From contig CAYLPT010000220.1 in assembly GCA_964385645.1 (NCBI GenBank), forward strand, positions 1-12,946: DNA of 12,946 bases. The letters run 5' to 3'. The notes under the pieces are model-generated. The model searched no databases. It was not told the origin of the DNA and was given only the letters and a program-made list of their open reading frames with translations. A program made the position numbers and the translations under genes. This DNA is from CAYLPT01 sp964385645 (lineage in GTDB: Bacteria; Armatimonadota; Hebobacteria; Hebobacterales; Hebobacteraceae). Positions within the stretch are counted from its first letter, which is position 1, and every line of letters begins with the position of its first letter. This document shows positions 1 to 6,387 of the stretch, piece after piece.

Positions 1-16
1 CCCCTACCGCTCTGCC

Positions 17-838
17 CTACAACCCCTCTCCGCCATACTGCTCGACCAGCGTCCCCTTCTTCAGCACGGGCAGCAAGGACTCGAAGCTCGGGCGGTCGCT
101 GCGATAGAGAACACCGATGGGGATCTCGTCGCCCCACTTCCGCGCCAGCTCGAGCGCCGCCGCGCGGTCATAGGGGTCGTGCGAATCACCGATCCGCTTC
201 ACCCGCTCCCGGTACCACTGGTAGGTGTTCAGGTGGTTGAACGTGGGGCAGGGCTGGAGGATGTCGAGCAGCGCGAGGCCTCCCCGGTGCCGGAGGGCGG
301 CGACCATCATCTCCCTCAGGTGCTCCATGTCACCGGCGAACGAGCGCGCCACGAACGAGCAGTCCTCCACGATAGCGATCGCCAGCGGGTTGAGGGGGGG
401 CGCGATCACCCCCGCCGGCTGCACCTTGGTGACGAACCCGAGGTCGGAGGTCGGCGAGGCCTGGCCCTTGGTGAGTCCGTAGACCTGGTTGTTGTGCACG
501 AAGACCTTCACGCCGACGTTACGCCGCAGGTTGTGGAGCAGGTGGTTGCCGCCCTCGCCGTACATATCGCCGTCGCCGCTGGTCACCACCACCTCGAGCT
601 TGTGGTTGGCGAGCTTGATGCCCACCGCGGCCGGCAGCGCGCGGCCGTGCAGGCCGTTGAACACGTTCGCCCGCGTGTAGTGAGGCAGCTTCGCCGCCTG
701 CCCGATGCCCGAGACGAGCACCAGGCTCCGGCGGTCAAGGCCGGCCTCCTCGACCGCCTTGTCGAGGGTGCGCAGGATCCCGAAGTTGCCGCACCCGGGG
801 CACCAAGCGATATCAGCGTCGTAGAACGGCTTGGTCAC
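17..838 (-). CDS. korB: 2-oxoacid:ferredoxin oxidoreductase, beta subunit (KorB-like)
   Basis: Thiamine-diphosphate-binding catalytic subunit of a CoA-acylating 2-oxoacid:ferredoxin oxidoreductase, a cytoplasmic enzyme that decarboxylates a 2-oxoacid to an acyl-CoA and reduces ferredoxin. By my start it has 273 residues. Visible motifs are WCPGCGNFG (CPGC at 13-16), the ThDP/Mg signature GDGDMYGEGGN (88-98), NNQVYGLTKGQASPTS (116-131) and QPCPTFN (195-201). These resemble KorB-type chains, so 2-oxoglutarate is the likeliest substrate, though other 2-oxoacids are possible. The reading frame stays open upstream to 1177, but homology begins just before CPGC. The GTG at 838 overlaps the korA stop as GTGA, which suggests translational coupling, so I took that start. 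Oddity: the family motif GIGC, whose Cys is a cluster ligand, reads GIGQ here (Gln47). Only four Cys are present (13, 16, 160, 197). No ferredoxin-like delta subunit is seen nearby. Confidence 0.93.
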   Translation of the reverse strand: MTKPFYDADIAWCPGCGNFGILRTLDKAVEEAGLDRRSLVLVSGIGQAAKLPHYTRANVFNGLHGRALPAAVGIKLANHKLEVVVTSGDGDMYGEGGNHLLHNLRRNVGVKVFVHNNQVYGLTKGQASPTSDLGFVTKVQPAGVIAPPLNPLAIAIVEDCSFVARSFAGDMEHLREMMVAALRHRGGLALLDILQPCPTFNHLNTYQWYRERVKRIGDSHDPYDRAAALELARKWGDEIPIGVLYRSDRPSFESLLPVLKKGTLVEQYGGEGL

Positions 839-2517
839 GATCTCACCCTCCGCGCGATTTCCTCGCCGGTGAAGGGCCGGCCGTCGTACCTCAGGACCAG
901 CTCGCACTCCTCGATCGCGCCGACCTGGCGCAGCAGCGAGGCGAACTGCCCGGTCGCATTCGCCTCCACGACGAGGACCTTGGGCCTGCCCTTCGTGGGC
1001 CCACACCGCCCGATGAGGTCGCGGATCGTCGCGCCCTCCAGAGGCCAGACCTGTGAGAAGTGCAGCATCCCGATCGAGTGCTCGTTGTGGTTCAGCAGCC
1101 CCACCGCCTCCCGGCACGGCCCATAAGTAGATCCCCAGCAGATGAGGATGCGCTCCGCCACCCGCGGCCCATACCACTCCGGCGCCACGGCCTCCGCCAG
1201 CAGCCCCTCCTGCTTCCGCATGCGCTTGTCCTGGAGCCGCACCCGCGCCTCCAGGTCCTCGGTGATGTGGCCGTCCTCCGCGTGCTCATCCGAGTCCACG
1301 ACCACAAAGGCGGCCGACCCCGGGGCCGCCCGCGGGGAGACGCCGCTGTCGGTGACGGCGTAGCGCACGTAGTCCTCGGGGGCCTCCTCCAGCAGATACC
1401 TGTTGATGGGCCGGTAGGACTCATCCAGGCCGGTGCAGTTCTTGCGCATGTCGGCCAGGTACTGGTCGCTCAGCAGGATCACGGGGGACTGGTACTTGTG
1501 GGCGAGCTCGAGCCCGCGGCGGGTGAGGTCGTAGCACTGCTGCGGCGTGCCCGGCGCGAGCACCGCGCGGGGGAACTCGCCGTGTCCGGCATGGATCGCG
1601 AAGCGCAGGTCCTGCTGGGCGGTGCGCGTGGGCAGCCCGGTGGCCGGCCCCGGGCGCTGCCCCAGGAAGATGAGGATGGGCAGCTCCAACATCCCCGCGA
1701 GCGCCAGCCCCTCCACCATCAGCGCGAAGCCGCCCCCGCTCGTCATCGTCATCGCCGGCACCCCCGCATACGCCGCCCCGCACACCATGTTCACGGCCGC
1801 GATCTCGTCCTCCGCTTGCTCCACGACCATGCCGTAGCGATCGGCGACTCCGGCCAGGAAGGTGAAGACCCCGGTGGAGGGAGTCATCGGATAGGCGGAG
1901 GCGAACTTCACGCCGGCCGTCGCCGCGGCGAGCCCCACCGCCTCGTTGCCGCTGCAGATACCTTTCGGCGCACCGGCCGGTTTGGGCGCCGCCAGTCGCC
2001 CGCCCCGGTCGCCCACCAGCTCCGCGCCTCTGCGCACGCACTTGCGATTGCCCTCCACCACCTCCTGGCCCTTATGCGCGAAGCGCTCCTCTATCTGTCT
2101 CTCGAGTTCGGCCACGGGGTAGCCGAGCAGCGCGAACACCGCGCCCGCCGCCACCGTGTTCGCCATCACCCGTTGCCCGGTCAGCTCCCGCGCCACCTCC
2201 TCGAGCTTGATCCCGACCACCCCGTCGCCGTCATCGCCGTTGAACAGCAGCAGCCCGCCCCCGGTGAGGTCGCCGCGCAGGTGCTCCAAGGCCTCGGGGG
2301 TGAGCGCCACGAGGAGGTCCGTCCCCTCCCGACCGGAGAACAGCTCCCGGTCCCCGATGCGGACGTCGTACCAGTTGAGCCCGCCCCGGATCCGCGACAT
2401 GTAGGTCTGGGTCGAGAACACGTGCAGGCCCATGCCGGCGAAGGCGTCCACGAGCGAGCCGCCCATGGTCTCGACTCCCTGCCCCGCCTCCCCCGCCACC
2501 CGGATGTTCAGGTCCAT
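835..2517 (-). CDS. korA: 2-oxoacid:ferredoxin oxidoreductase, fused gamma-alpha subunit (KorA-like)
   Basis: Partner chain of KorB, 560 residues. The N-terminal part (about 1-175) is a gamma domain with the GEAGQGVETMG motif (9-19), and a short linker follows. The pyrimidine-binding alpha domain (about 185-365) carries SGNEAVGLAAA, YPMTPSTG (209-216) and GPATGLPTR (290-298). A C-terminal domain (about 450-560) holds the ILICWGSTYGP stretch. The gamma-alpha order and length are typical of KorA in two-subunit enzymes. The frame is open upstream to 2679, but the ATG at 2517 has a good ribosome binding site (AGGGAGG, 9 bases away) and the protein aligns with the family from its first residues. 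It is co-transcribed with korB (4-base overlap) and divergent from gdh. Family and architecture are clear from the sequence; the substrate is inferred. Confidence 0.94.
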   Translation of the reverse strand: MDLNIRVAGEAGQGVETMGGSLVDAFAGMGLHVFSTQTYMSRIRGGLNWYDVRIGDRELFSGREGTDLLVALTPEALEHLRGDLTGGGLLLFNGDDGDGVVGIKLEEVARELTGQRVMANTVAAGAVFALLGYPVAELERQIEERFAHKGQEVVEGNRKCVRRGAELVGDRGGRLAAPKPAGAPKGICSGNEAVGLAAATAGVKFASAYPMTPSTGVFTFLAGVADRYGMVVEQAEDEIAAVNMVCGAAYAGVPAMTMTSGGGFALMVEGLALAGMLELPILIFLGQRPGPATGLPTRTAQQDLRFAIHAGHGEFPRAVLAPGTPQQCYDLTRRGLELAHKYQSPVILLSDQYLADMRKNCTGLDESYRPINRYLLEEAPEDYVRYAVTDSGVSPRAAPGSAAFVVVDSDEHAEDGHITEDLEARVRLQDKRMRKQEGLLAEAVAPEWYGPRVAERILICWGSTYGPCREAVGLLNHNEHSIGMLHFSQVWPLEGATIRDLIGRCGPTKGRPKVLVVEANATGQFASLLRQVGAIEECELVLRYDGRPFTGEEIARRVRS

Positions 2518-2572
2518 CGGCGTTTGCCTCCCTGGTCCGGCGCGCGGGCCGGCGGGGGTGGTACTTCGGGGG

Positions 2573-2601
2573 GCGCCCAGGCGCGTCCTGGGCGCGCCTG
2601 G
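2573..2601 (-). promoter_or_regulatory. Overlapping, mutually exclusive hairpins in korA leader
   Basis: Two perfect 9-base inverted repeats overlap. One pairs 2573-2581 (GCGCCCAGG) with 2587-2595 across a 5-base loop. The other pairs 2577-2585 (CCAGGCGCG) with 2593-2601 across a 7-base loop. They share bases and cannot form together. They lie 56-84 bases upstream of the korA start codon, so they would be in its leader if transcription starts upstream. This arrangement resembles an attenuator or a dyad operator. No U-tract follows. Confidence 0.35.
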
Positions 2602-2616
2602 ATGGATTGTCGCGAA

Positions 2617-2646
2617 GGGCGCGCAGGCCGAGGAGGCCGCGCGCCC
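2617..2646 (-). promoter_or_regulatory. Strong bulged stem-loop upstream of korA
   Basis: Bases 2617-2624 (GGGCGCGC) pair with 2639-2646, and 2626-2629 (GGCC) pair with 2635-2638. This gives 12 base pairs with one bulged A (2625) and a 5-base loop. On the minus strand the loop reads TCCTC. The sequence GCCTCC at the loop side is complementary to GGAGGC in the korA ribosome binding site, so long-range pairing is conceivable. There is no T-run on either side, so it is not a classical terminator. Confidence 0.35.
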
Positions 2647-2721
2647 GGCGGGGGGAGGGAGCGAGGGTCCGGTCGGCAATCACTATCCGGCCGCCGGCTG
2701 CCGTCTCCAGAAGGAGAGCGG

Positions 2722-2751
2722 ATGTGGCGACGAGAAATGAGGCTAGCATAG
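2722..2751 (+). CDS. Possible 9-codon leader ORF upstream of gdh
   Basis: The ORF encodes MWRREMRLA and ends in TAG. It is preceded by AAGGAG (2711-2716) with a 5-base spacer, a better ribosome binding site than several real genes here have. Three of the nine residues are Arg, using CGA, CGA and AGG, and it also has a CTA codon, all of which look uncommon for DNA this GC-rich. It ends 36 bases before the gdh start. It could be a regulatory leader peptide or chance. Confidence 0.2.
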   Translation: MWRREMRLA

Positions 2752-2787
2752 CGCGGCGCGCCCAATCCGGGAAAGGAGAGCACGACG

Positions 2788-4065
2788 GTGGACAGCCAGA
2801 CCATCCCGCAGACGACGCCGGAGAAGACCGACGTCTTCCAGTACGCCCTCACGCAGCTCGACAGGGCGGCGGAGATGTTGCACCTGTCGCCCGGGCTGCA
2901 CGCGGTGCTGCGCTCGTGCAAGCGTGAGTTCACCACCCACTTCCCCGTGCGCCTTGACGACGGGTCCCTGCGCGTCTTCACGGGCTACCGTGTCCAGCAC
3001 AACCTGGCCCGCGGGCCGGGCAAGGGGGGTATCCGGTACCACCCGGAGGCCGACCTGAACGACGTGCGCGCGCTGGCGATGTGGATGACCTGGAAGTGTG
3101 CGGTGGTGGACATCCCCTTCGGCGGCGCGAAGGGGGCGGTGGTCTGCAACCCCAAGGAGATGTCCACCGCGGAGCTCGAGCGCCTGACCCGCCGCTACGC
3201 CTCCGAGCTCTCGCTGCTCATCGGGCCTGACTCCGACATCCCGGCCCCGGATGTCTACACAGACGAGCAGACGATGGCCTGGATCATGGACACCTACAGC
3301 ATGGGCGTGGGCTACACCGCGCCGGCGGTGGTGACGGGCAAGCCCATCAGCGTGGGCGGCTCACCCGGACGGGAGGAGGCCACGGGGCGGGGCTGCGTGA
3401 TGGTCATCCGGGAGGCGGCGCGGCACTTCGGGGTGCGCCTGCAGGGCGCGCGGGTGGCGGTGCAAGGCTTCGGGAACGCTGGCTCGGTCGCGTCGCAGTA
3501 CCTTGCTCAGGAGGGCGCGCGGATCATCGCCGCGAGCGACTCCCGGGGCGGCGTGTACCGGGAGGCCGGCCTGGACGTGTCGCGGCTCATCGCCCACAAG
3601 GCCGAGACCGGGAGCGTAGTGGGCTTCGAGGGCACCGAGCCCATCAGCAACCAGGACCTGCTCGAGCTCGACTGCGAGGTGCTGGTGCCCGCCGCGCTGG
3701 AGGGCCAGATCGTTGCCAGCAACGCCCATCGCATCAAGGCCAAGCTCGTCGCCGAGGCCGCCAATGGCCCCACCTCCCCGGACGCCGACGCCATCCTGGC
3801 CGACAACGGCATTGTCGTCTTGCCCGACATCCTCGCCAACGCAGGCGGCGTGGTAGTCTCCTACTTCGAATGGGTCCAGGGCCTGCAGAAGTTCTACTGG
3901 CCCGCGCTGCGCGTCAACGAGCAGCTGGACGAGTTCATGACCCGGGCCTTCCACGCCGTCTACGCCACCGCGCAGGAGCACAAGACCGACATGCGCACCG
4001 CGGCGATGCTGCTCGCCGTCGCCCGGGTCGCGGAGGCCACCCGCACCCGCGGCATCTTCCCCTGA
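2788..4065 (+). CDS. gdhA: Glutamate dehydrogenase (Glu/Leu/Phe/Val dehydrogenase family)
   Basis: Cytoplasmic, NAD(P)-dependent oxidative deamination of glutamate to 2-oxoglutarate and ammonia, or the reverse. The 425-residue length is typical of the hexameric class. Substrate-site lysines appear in GPGKGGIRYHP (Lys79) and MTWK (Lys103). The catalytic Lys is in PFGGAKG (Lys115) and the catalytic Asp in IPAPDV (Asp155). The Rossmann motif is VAVQGFGNAGS (223-233). The GTG start has GGAAAGGAG upstream with a 9-base spacer. Related amino acid dehydrogenases share the fold, but the MTWK lysine and overall match favour glutamate. It is transcribed alone and divergently from korAB, which suggests a shared role at the 2-oxoglutarate node, probably amino acid catabolism. 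Cofactor preference was not determined. Confidence 0.95.
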   Translation: MDSQTIPQTTPEKTDVFQYALTQLDRAAEMLHLSPGLHAVLRSCKREFTTHFPVRLDDGSLRVFTGYRVQHNLARGPGKGGIRYHPEADLNDVRALAMWMTWKCAVVDIPFGGAKGAVVCNPKEMSTAELERLTRRYASELSLLIGPDSDIPAPDVYTDEQTMAWIMDTYSMGVGYTAPAVVTGKPISVGGSPGREEATGRGCVMVIREAARHFGVRLQGARVAVQGFGNAGSVASQYLAQEGARIIAASDSRGGVYREAGLDVSRLIAHKAETGSVVGFEGTEPISNQDLLELDCEVLVPAALEGQIVASNAHRIKAKLVAEAANGPTSPDADAILADNGIVVLPDILANAGGVVVSYFEWVQGLQKFYWPALRVNEQLDEFMTRAFHAVYATAQEHKTDMRTAAMLLAVARVAEATRTRGIFP

Positions 4066-4226
4066 GCGGCGCGGGCGGGGCACCCTCGCCGTGCCGGCAG
4101 CGTGCGCCGCCGCGGGACCTGGACTGCCGGCGCCGCGGCTGCTACACTGCTGGCCGGTCGCTCCATTCCTCCTGAGCTGTCCTGTTCTCGCTGGCTGATC
4201 ACTGGCGGTCGGGAACGGAGGCAAAC
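4066..4226. other. Gap between gdh and the NTF2-like gene
   Basis: No gene is seen. Inverted repeat GCCGGCAG (4093-4100) / CTGCCGGC (4124-4131) has a 23-base loop, extended by a G-T and a G-C pair. It may fold in the gdh 3' end, but it lacks a T-run and overlaps the putative -35 of the next gene. Confidence 0.3.
4120..4148 (+). promoter_or_regulatory. Candidate promoter for the NTF2-like gene
   Basis: TGGACT (4120-4125, 4 of 6 matches to TTGACA), a 17-base spacer, then TACACT (4143-4148, 4 of 6 matches to TATAAT). A TG at 4140-4141 forms an extended -10. The start codon lies about 70 bases beyond the predicted transcription start. Confidence 0.4.
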
Positions 4227-4661
4227 ATGAGGAAGGCGCTGGTCTGGGCGAGTGCGCTCGCGCTGGCGGCCCTCGCAGGCGGCCGGGGGCTCGGCCGAGA
4301 CCGGGCGGAGGCCGAGCAGGCGGCGGACGCGTACTTCGAGGCGGTGCGGGCAGGGGACCTGGAGAGGGCGACGCGGCTGTTCTCCCCTGACTTCTTTCGG
4401 CAGACGCCGCTGGACAGATGGCTGACCGGCATGGGCAGCCTGCGCGGGAAGCTGGGCGACCTCCAGGGCCACCAGCTGGTGAACTGGAACATCCACAAGC
4501 GCGTCGGCGCCGGCGGCGGCGCTTACTGCCAGCTCCAGTACCAGGTCACCTACAGCAGGCACCCGGCCCAGGAGACTCTGCTACTGGTCAGGCCCACCGG
4601 CGGGCAGAGCTTCCGCATCAGTGGGCACCACATCGTGTCGGAGGCGCTCTTTCTGGAGTGA
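4227..4661 (+). CDS. Secreted small NTF2-like (SnoaL/DUF4019-like) protein
   Basis: A 144-residue protein of unknown function. The first ~20 residues (MRKALVWASALALAALAGG) form a Sec signal peptide with no lipobox Cys, so it is probably secreted or periplasmic. The remainder begins with a helix of the type AADAYFEAVRAGDLERATRLF (about 33-53), followed by strands, and ends in ISGHHIVSEALFLE. The helix, aromatic and 'GD.E.A..LFSPDF' pattern is that of NTF2-like folds (SnoaL, DUF4019, DUF3887 groups). No catalytic residues can be assigned, so a binding role is as likely as an enzymatic one. The ATG start is supported by GGAGG (4217-4221) with a 5-base spacer. It appears monocistronic, because the next gene has its own promoter. 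Confidence 0.75.
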   Translation: MRKALVWASALALAALAGGRGLGRDRAEAEQAADAYFEAVRAGDLERATRLFSPDFFRQTPLDRWLTGMGSLRGKLGDLQGHQLVNWNIHKRVGAGGGAYCQLQYQVTYSRHPAQETLLLVRPTGGQSFRISGHHIVSEALFLE

Positions 4662-4686
4662 CGGGGCGGGCCCGGCGACCGCGTGC

Positions 4687-4715
4687 TTGACACCCCCTGG
4701 GGTCGCGCCTATACT
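4687..4715 (+). promoter_or_regulatory. Near-consensus sigma-70 type promoter
   Basis: TTGACA (4687-4692, perfect), a 17-base spacer, then TATACT (4710-4715, 5 of 6). This is the clearest promoter in the window. Transcription would begin near 4722 and read the zinc-ribbon, PHP and PF06695 genes. It excludes the upstream GTG at 4683 as their start. Confidence 0.8.
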
Positions 4716-4782
4716 CGCGGCGGCCGCGAGCGAGCCGTGTCAGCGGGCCGAGCCGGCCCGACCCACGTCGTCTGTCAGCTCG

Positions 4783-4804
4783 GCCCACGCGCGGAGGTGT
4801 GGGC
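4783..4804 (+). promoter_or_regulatory. Hairpin presenting the ribosome binding site of the zinc-ribbon gene
   Basis: GCCCAC (4783-4788) pairs perfectly with GTGGGC (4799-4804). The 10-base loop holds the Shine-Dalgarno sequence GGAGGT (4793-4798), and the stem ends one base before the GTG at 4806. A second stem, CGGGCCG (4744-4750) / CGGCCCG (4754-4760) with a 3-base loop, lies earlier in the same leader. Translational control is inferred. Confidence 0.4.
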
Positions 4805-4805
4805 A

Positions 4806-5510
4806 GTGCCTACGGTCCGATGTCCCAGGTGCGGGACCATCAACCCGGACGGCCGCCGGCCCCTCGCCCGGTGCCGCCGGTGCCATGAAGCGCTCGGCAA
4901 ATGCCGCTACTGCCACCACTACGATGCTCGCATCGCAGACTGCACACATCCCTCCCGGCCCGCCGACGAACACATCTCCGACGCCGACGAGGTCCTCAAC
5001 TGCCCTCTCTTCGCCTCCCGCCTCACGGGCGCGCCGGCCCCGCGCGCCCTGGGCCGGCTGGTGCGCACCGGCTTCCTGGCGGCGGCCCTCGCCACGCTCG
5101 GCATCATCGTCGCGCTCCGTCTCCTCAGCGGCCCCTCCCCACCGCCCGCGGCCGCGCTCAGGGTGAGCGCCTCCGTGCCGGCCAGCAGCTTCCAGGAGGA
5201 GGGATTCCCGCTGGTGGTGCTGGTCAAGAACGAGAGCGACCACCGTGCTCGCGATGTCCGGGTGCGCGTCTCCGGCCGCAGCCTGGCCCACCTCACCTGT
5301 CAGTACTGCGATCCGCCCGAGGCCTTCCTGGAGGCCAGTCCACAGCAGCTCCTGGCCGCGCTTGGGGACCTGCCCCCCGGGGAGATCGGCGCCGTCACCT
5401 TCCAGTTCACCGCGGGAGGCGCCGGGGAGTTCACCCTCGCCATCCTGGTCACCGCCGCCAACCTCCCCGCTCCTGCCAGGGCCTCCGTGAGCGGCGAGGT
5501 CCTGCCCTGA
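4806..5510 (+). CDS. Zinc-ribbon protein with one membrane segment and an Ig-like outer domain
   Basis: Function unknown, 234 residues. The N terminus has a zinc ribbon (CPRC at 6-9, CRRC at 23-26). A second Cys/His cluster follows (CRYCHH at 33-38, Cys46, His48, Cys66) and may bind another metal. A single hydrophobic segment (about 88-107) comes next, then a Pro-rich linker. The C-terminal domain (about 118-234) is beta-rich (FPLVVLVKNESDHRARDVRV) and resembles CARDB/Ig-like folds; it contains CQYC at 165-168. The likely topology is zinc domain inside, beta domain outside. The frame is open from a GTG at 4683, but that codon lies upstream of the promoter's -35. The GTG at 4806 has GGAGGT seven bases upstream and leads straight into the ribbon, so I chose it. 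It is the first gene of a unit with the PHP and PF06695 genes. Confidence 0.8.
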   Translation: MPTVRCPRCGTINPDGRRPLARCRRCHEALGKCRYCHHYDARIADCTHPSRPADEHISDADEVLNCPLFASRLTGAPAPRALGRLVRTGFLAAALATLGIIVALRLLSGPSPPPAAALRVSASVPASSFQEEGFPLVVLVKNESDHRARDVRVRVSGRSLAHLTCQYCDPPEAFLEASPQQLLAALGDLPPGEIGAVTFQFTAGGAGEFTLAILVTAANLPAPARASVSGEVLP

Positions 5511-5547
5511 CTGTCTACCTCCTCAAGCCCAGCAGCGAAGGCCGGCC

Positions 5548-6387
5548 GTGGGCTCCATAGACCTGCACGTGCACAGCTCCGCCTCCGACGGATCTCTGTC
5601 GCCGGCCGAGCTGGTGTCCGCCGCGGCCGAGCGCGGCGTCACGCTTCTCGCCCTCACCGATCACGACATCACCGACGGCCTCCCCGAGGCGGAGGCCGCC
5701 GCGGCCGAGGCCGGAGTCACCTTCGTGCCCGGCGTCGAGCTCAGCGCGGAGTGCGAGGGGCGCGAGGTTCACATCCTCGGCTACTTCATCCGCTGCGGCG
5801 ACCCCGGCCTCGAGGCCGTCCTCTCCGAGCTCCGCGCGCGGCGGCGCCGCCGCAACGCCGGCATCCTCGAGCGCCTGCGCTCCCTCGGCGCCCCTGTTGA
5901 CCCCAGCCGGCTGGAGGCGATCGCGGAGGGCGGCTCGGTCGGCCGGCCCCACATCGCCTGCGCACTGGTGGAGGCCGGGCACGTCTCCTCCCAGCAGGAG
6001 GCTTTCTCCCGCTACCTGGCCGCGGGCCGGCCCGCGTTTGTGCCGCGGGCGCTCCTCGACCTGCGCGAGGCCTGCGAGGTCGTCCGGCAGGCCGGCGGTC
6101 TGTCGGTGCTGGCGCACGCCGCCAAGCTGGGCTCCCTCGCCACCATCGAGCACATGGTGGCGGCCGGCTGCGCGGGCGTGGAGGCCTATCATTCCGACCA
6201 CAGCCTCGCGGAGTGCGCGCGTCTGGTCGCCTTCGCGCGCGAGCGCTCGCTGCTCGTGACTGGCGGCAGCGATTCCCACGGTCCGCGCTCGCCGCGCCCG
6301 ATCCCCATCGGAGGCCTGGCGATCCCCGAGTGGGTAGGGGAGGAGCTGCTGGCGCGCGCCCCCGGCTGGTGGGAGTCTGCGCCGTGA
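5548..6387 (+). CDS. PHP-domain metal-dependent phosphoesterase
   Basis: Cytoplasmic PHP-family hydrolase, 279 residues, of the group that includes YciV/RNase AM and nucleoside 3',5'-bisphosphate phosphatases. All metal-site motifs are present: DLHVHSSASDG (His7, His9), LTDHD (Asp38-Asp40), PGVELSAE (Glu64), HILGYF (His75), LAHAAK (His190) and SDSHG (Asp242, His244). The insert with GRPHIACALVEAG (133-145) is typical of this group. The GTG start has GAAGG (5537-5541) with a 6-base spacer. The gene begins 37 bases after the zinc-ribbon gene, and its stop overlaps the next start as GTGA. RNA 5'-end trimming or nucleotide phosphate removal is likely from the family, but the substrate cannot be read from sequence. 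Confidence 0.9.
   Translation: MGSIDLHVHSSASDGSLSPAELVSAAAERGVTLLALTDHDITDGLPEAEAAAAEAGVTFVPGVELSAECEGREVHILGYFIRCGDPGLEAVLSELRARRRRRNAGILERLRSLGAPVDPSRLEAIAEGGSVGRPHIACALVEAGHVSSQQEAFSRYLAAGRPAFVPRALLDLREACEVVRQAGGLSVLAHAAKLGSLATIEHMVAAGCAGVEAYHSDHSLAECARLVAFARERSLLVTGGSDSHGPRSPRPIPIGGLAIPEWVGEELLARAPGWWESAP

Larger units (their letters stand above)
2518..2787. promoter_or_regulatory. Divergent korA/gdh intergenic region with structured elements
   Basis: This 270-base gap separates the starts of korA (minus) and gdh (plus) and should hold promoters for both. I see no convincing -35/-10 pair; TATGCT-like and GATAGT-like hexamers occur on the minus strand without good partners. It contains three inverted repeats, an inverted pair of the 10-mer TGGGCGCGCC (2589-2598, and its complement at 2755-2764), each copy holding the palindrome GGCGCGCC, and a short ORF with a good ribosome binding site. 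Inverted repeats arise easily at this GC content, so a regulatory role is inferred from position and from how they combine. Confidence 0.5.

Noticed and set aside
839..1177. N-terminal extension of the korB frame
   Set aside because: It overlaps the conserved C-terminal part of korA in another frame. KorB homology starts at the GTG at 838, which forms a GTGA overlap.
2518..2679. N-terminal extension of the korA frame
   Set aside because: The extension is Pro/Arg/Ala-rich and contains the leader hairpins. The ATG at 2517 has a strong ribosome binding site and the family N terminus.
1060..2751. Long plus-strand open frame (563 codons) opposite korA
   Set aside because: It lies antisense to a clearly conserved gene, its translation is low-complexity and rich in Arg, His, Pro and Gly, and long antisense frames are expected in GC-rich DNA.
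4091..4133. Stem-loop after gdh as an intrinsic terminator
   Set aside because: It has only 8 perfect pairs, a 23-base loop and no T-run, and overlaps a candidate promoter. I kept it only as a note.
4683..4805. Upstream GTG start for the zinc-ribbon protein
   Set aside because: The GTG at 4683 lies before the -35 box of the near-consensus promoter, so it would not be transcribed from it.
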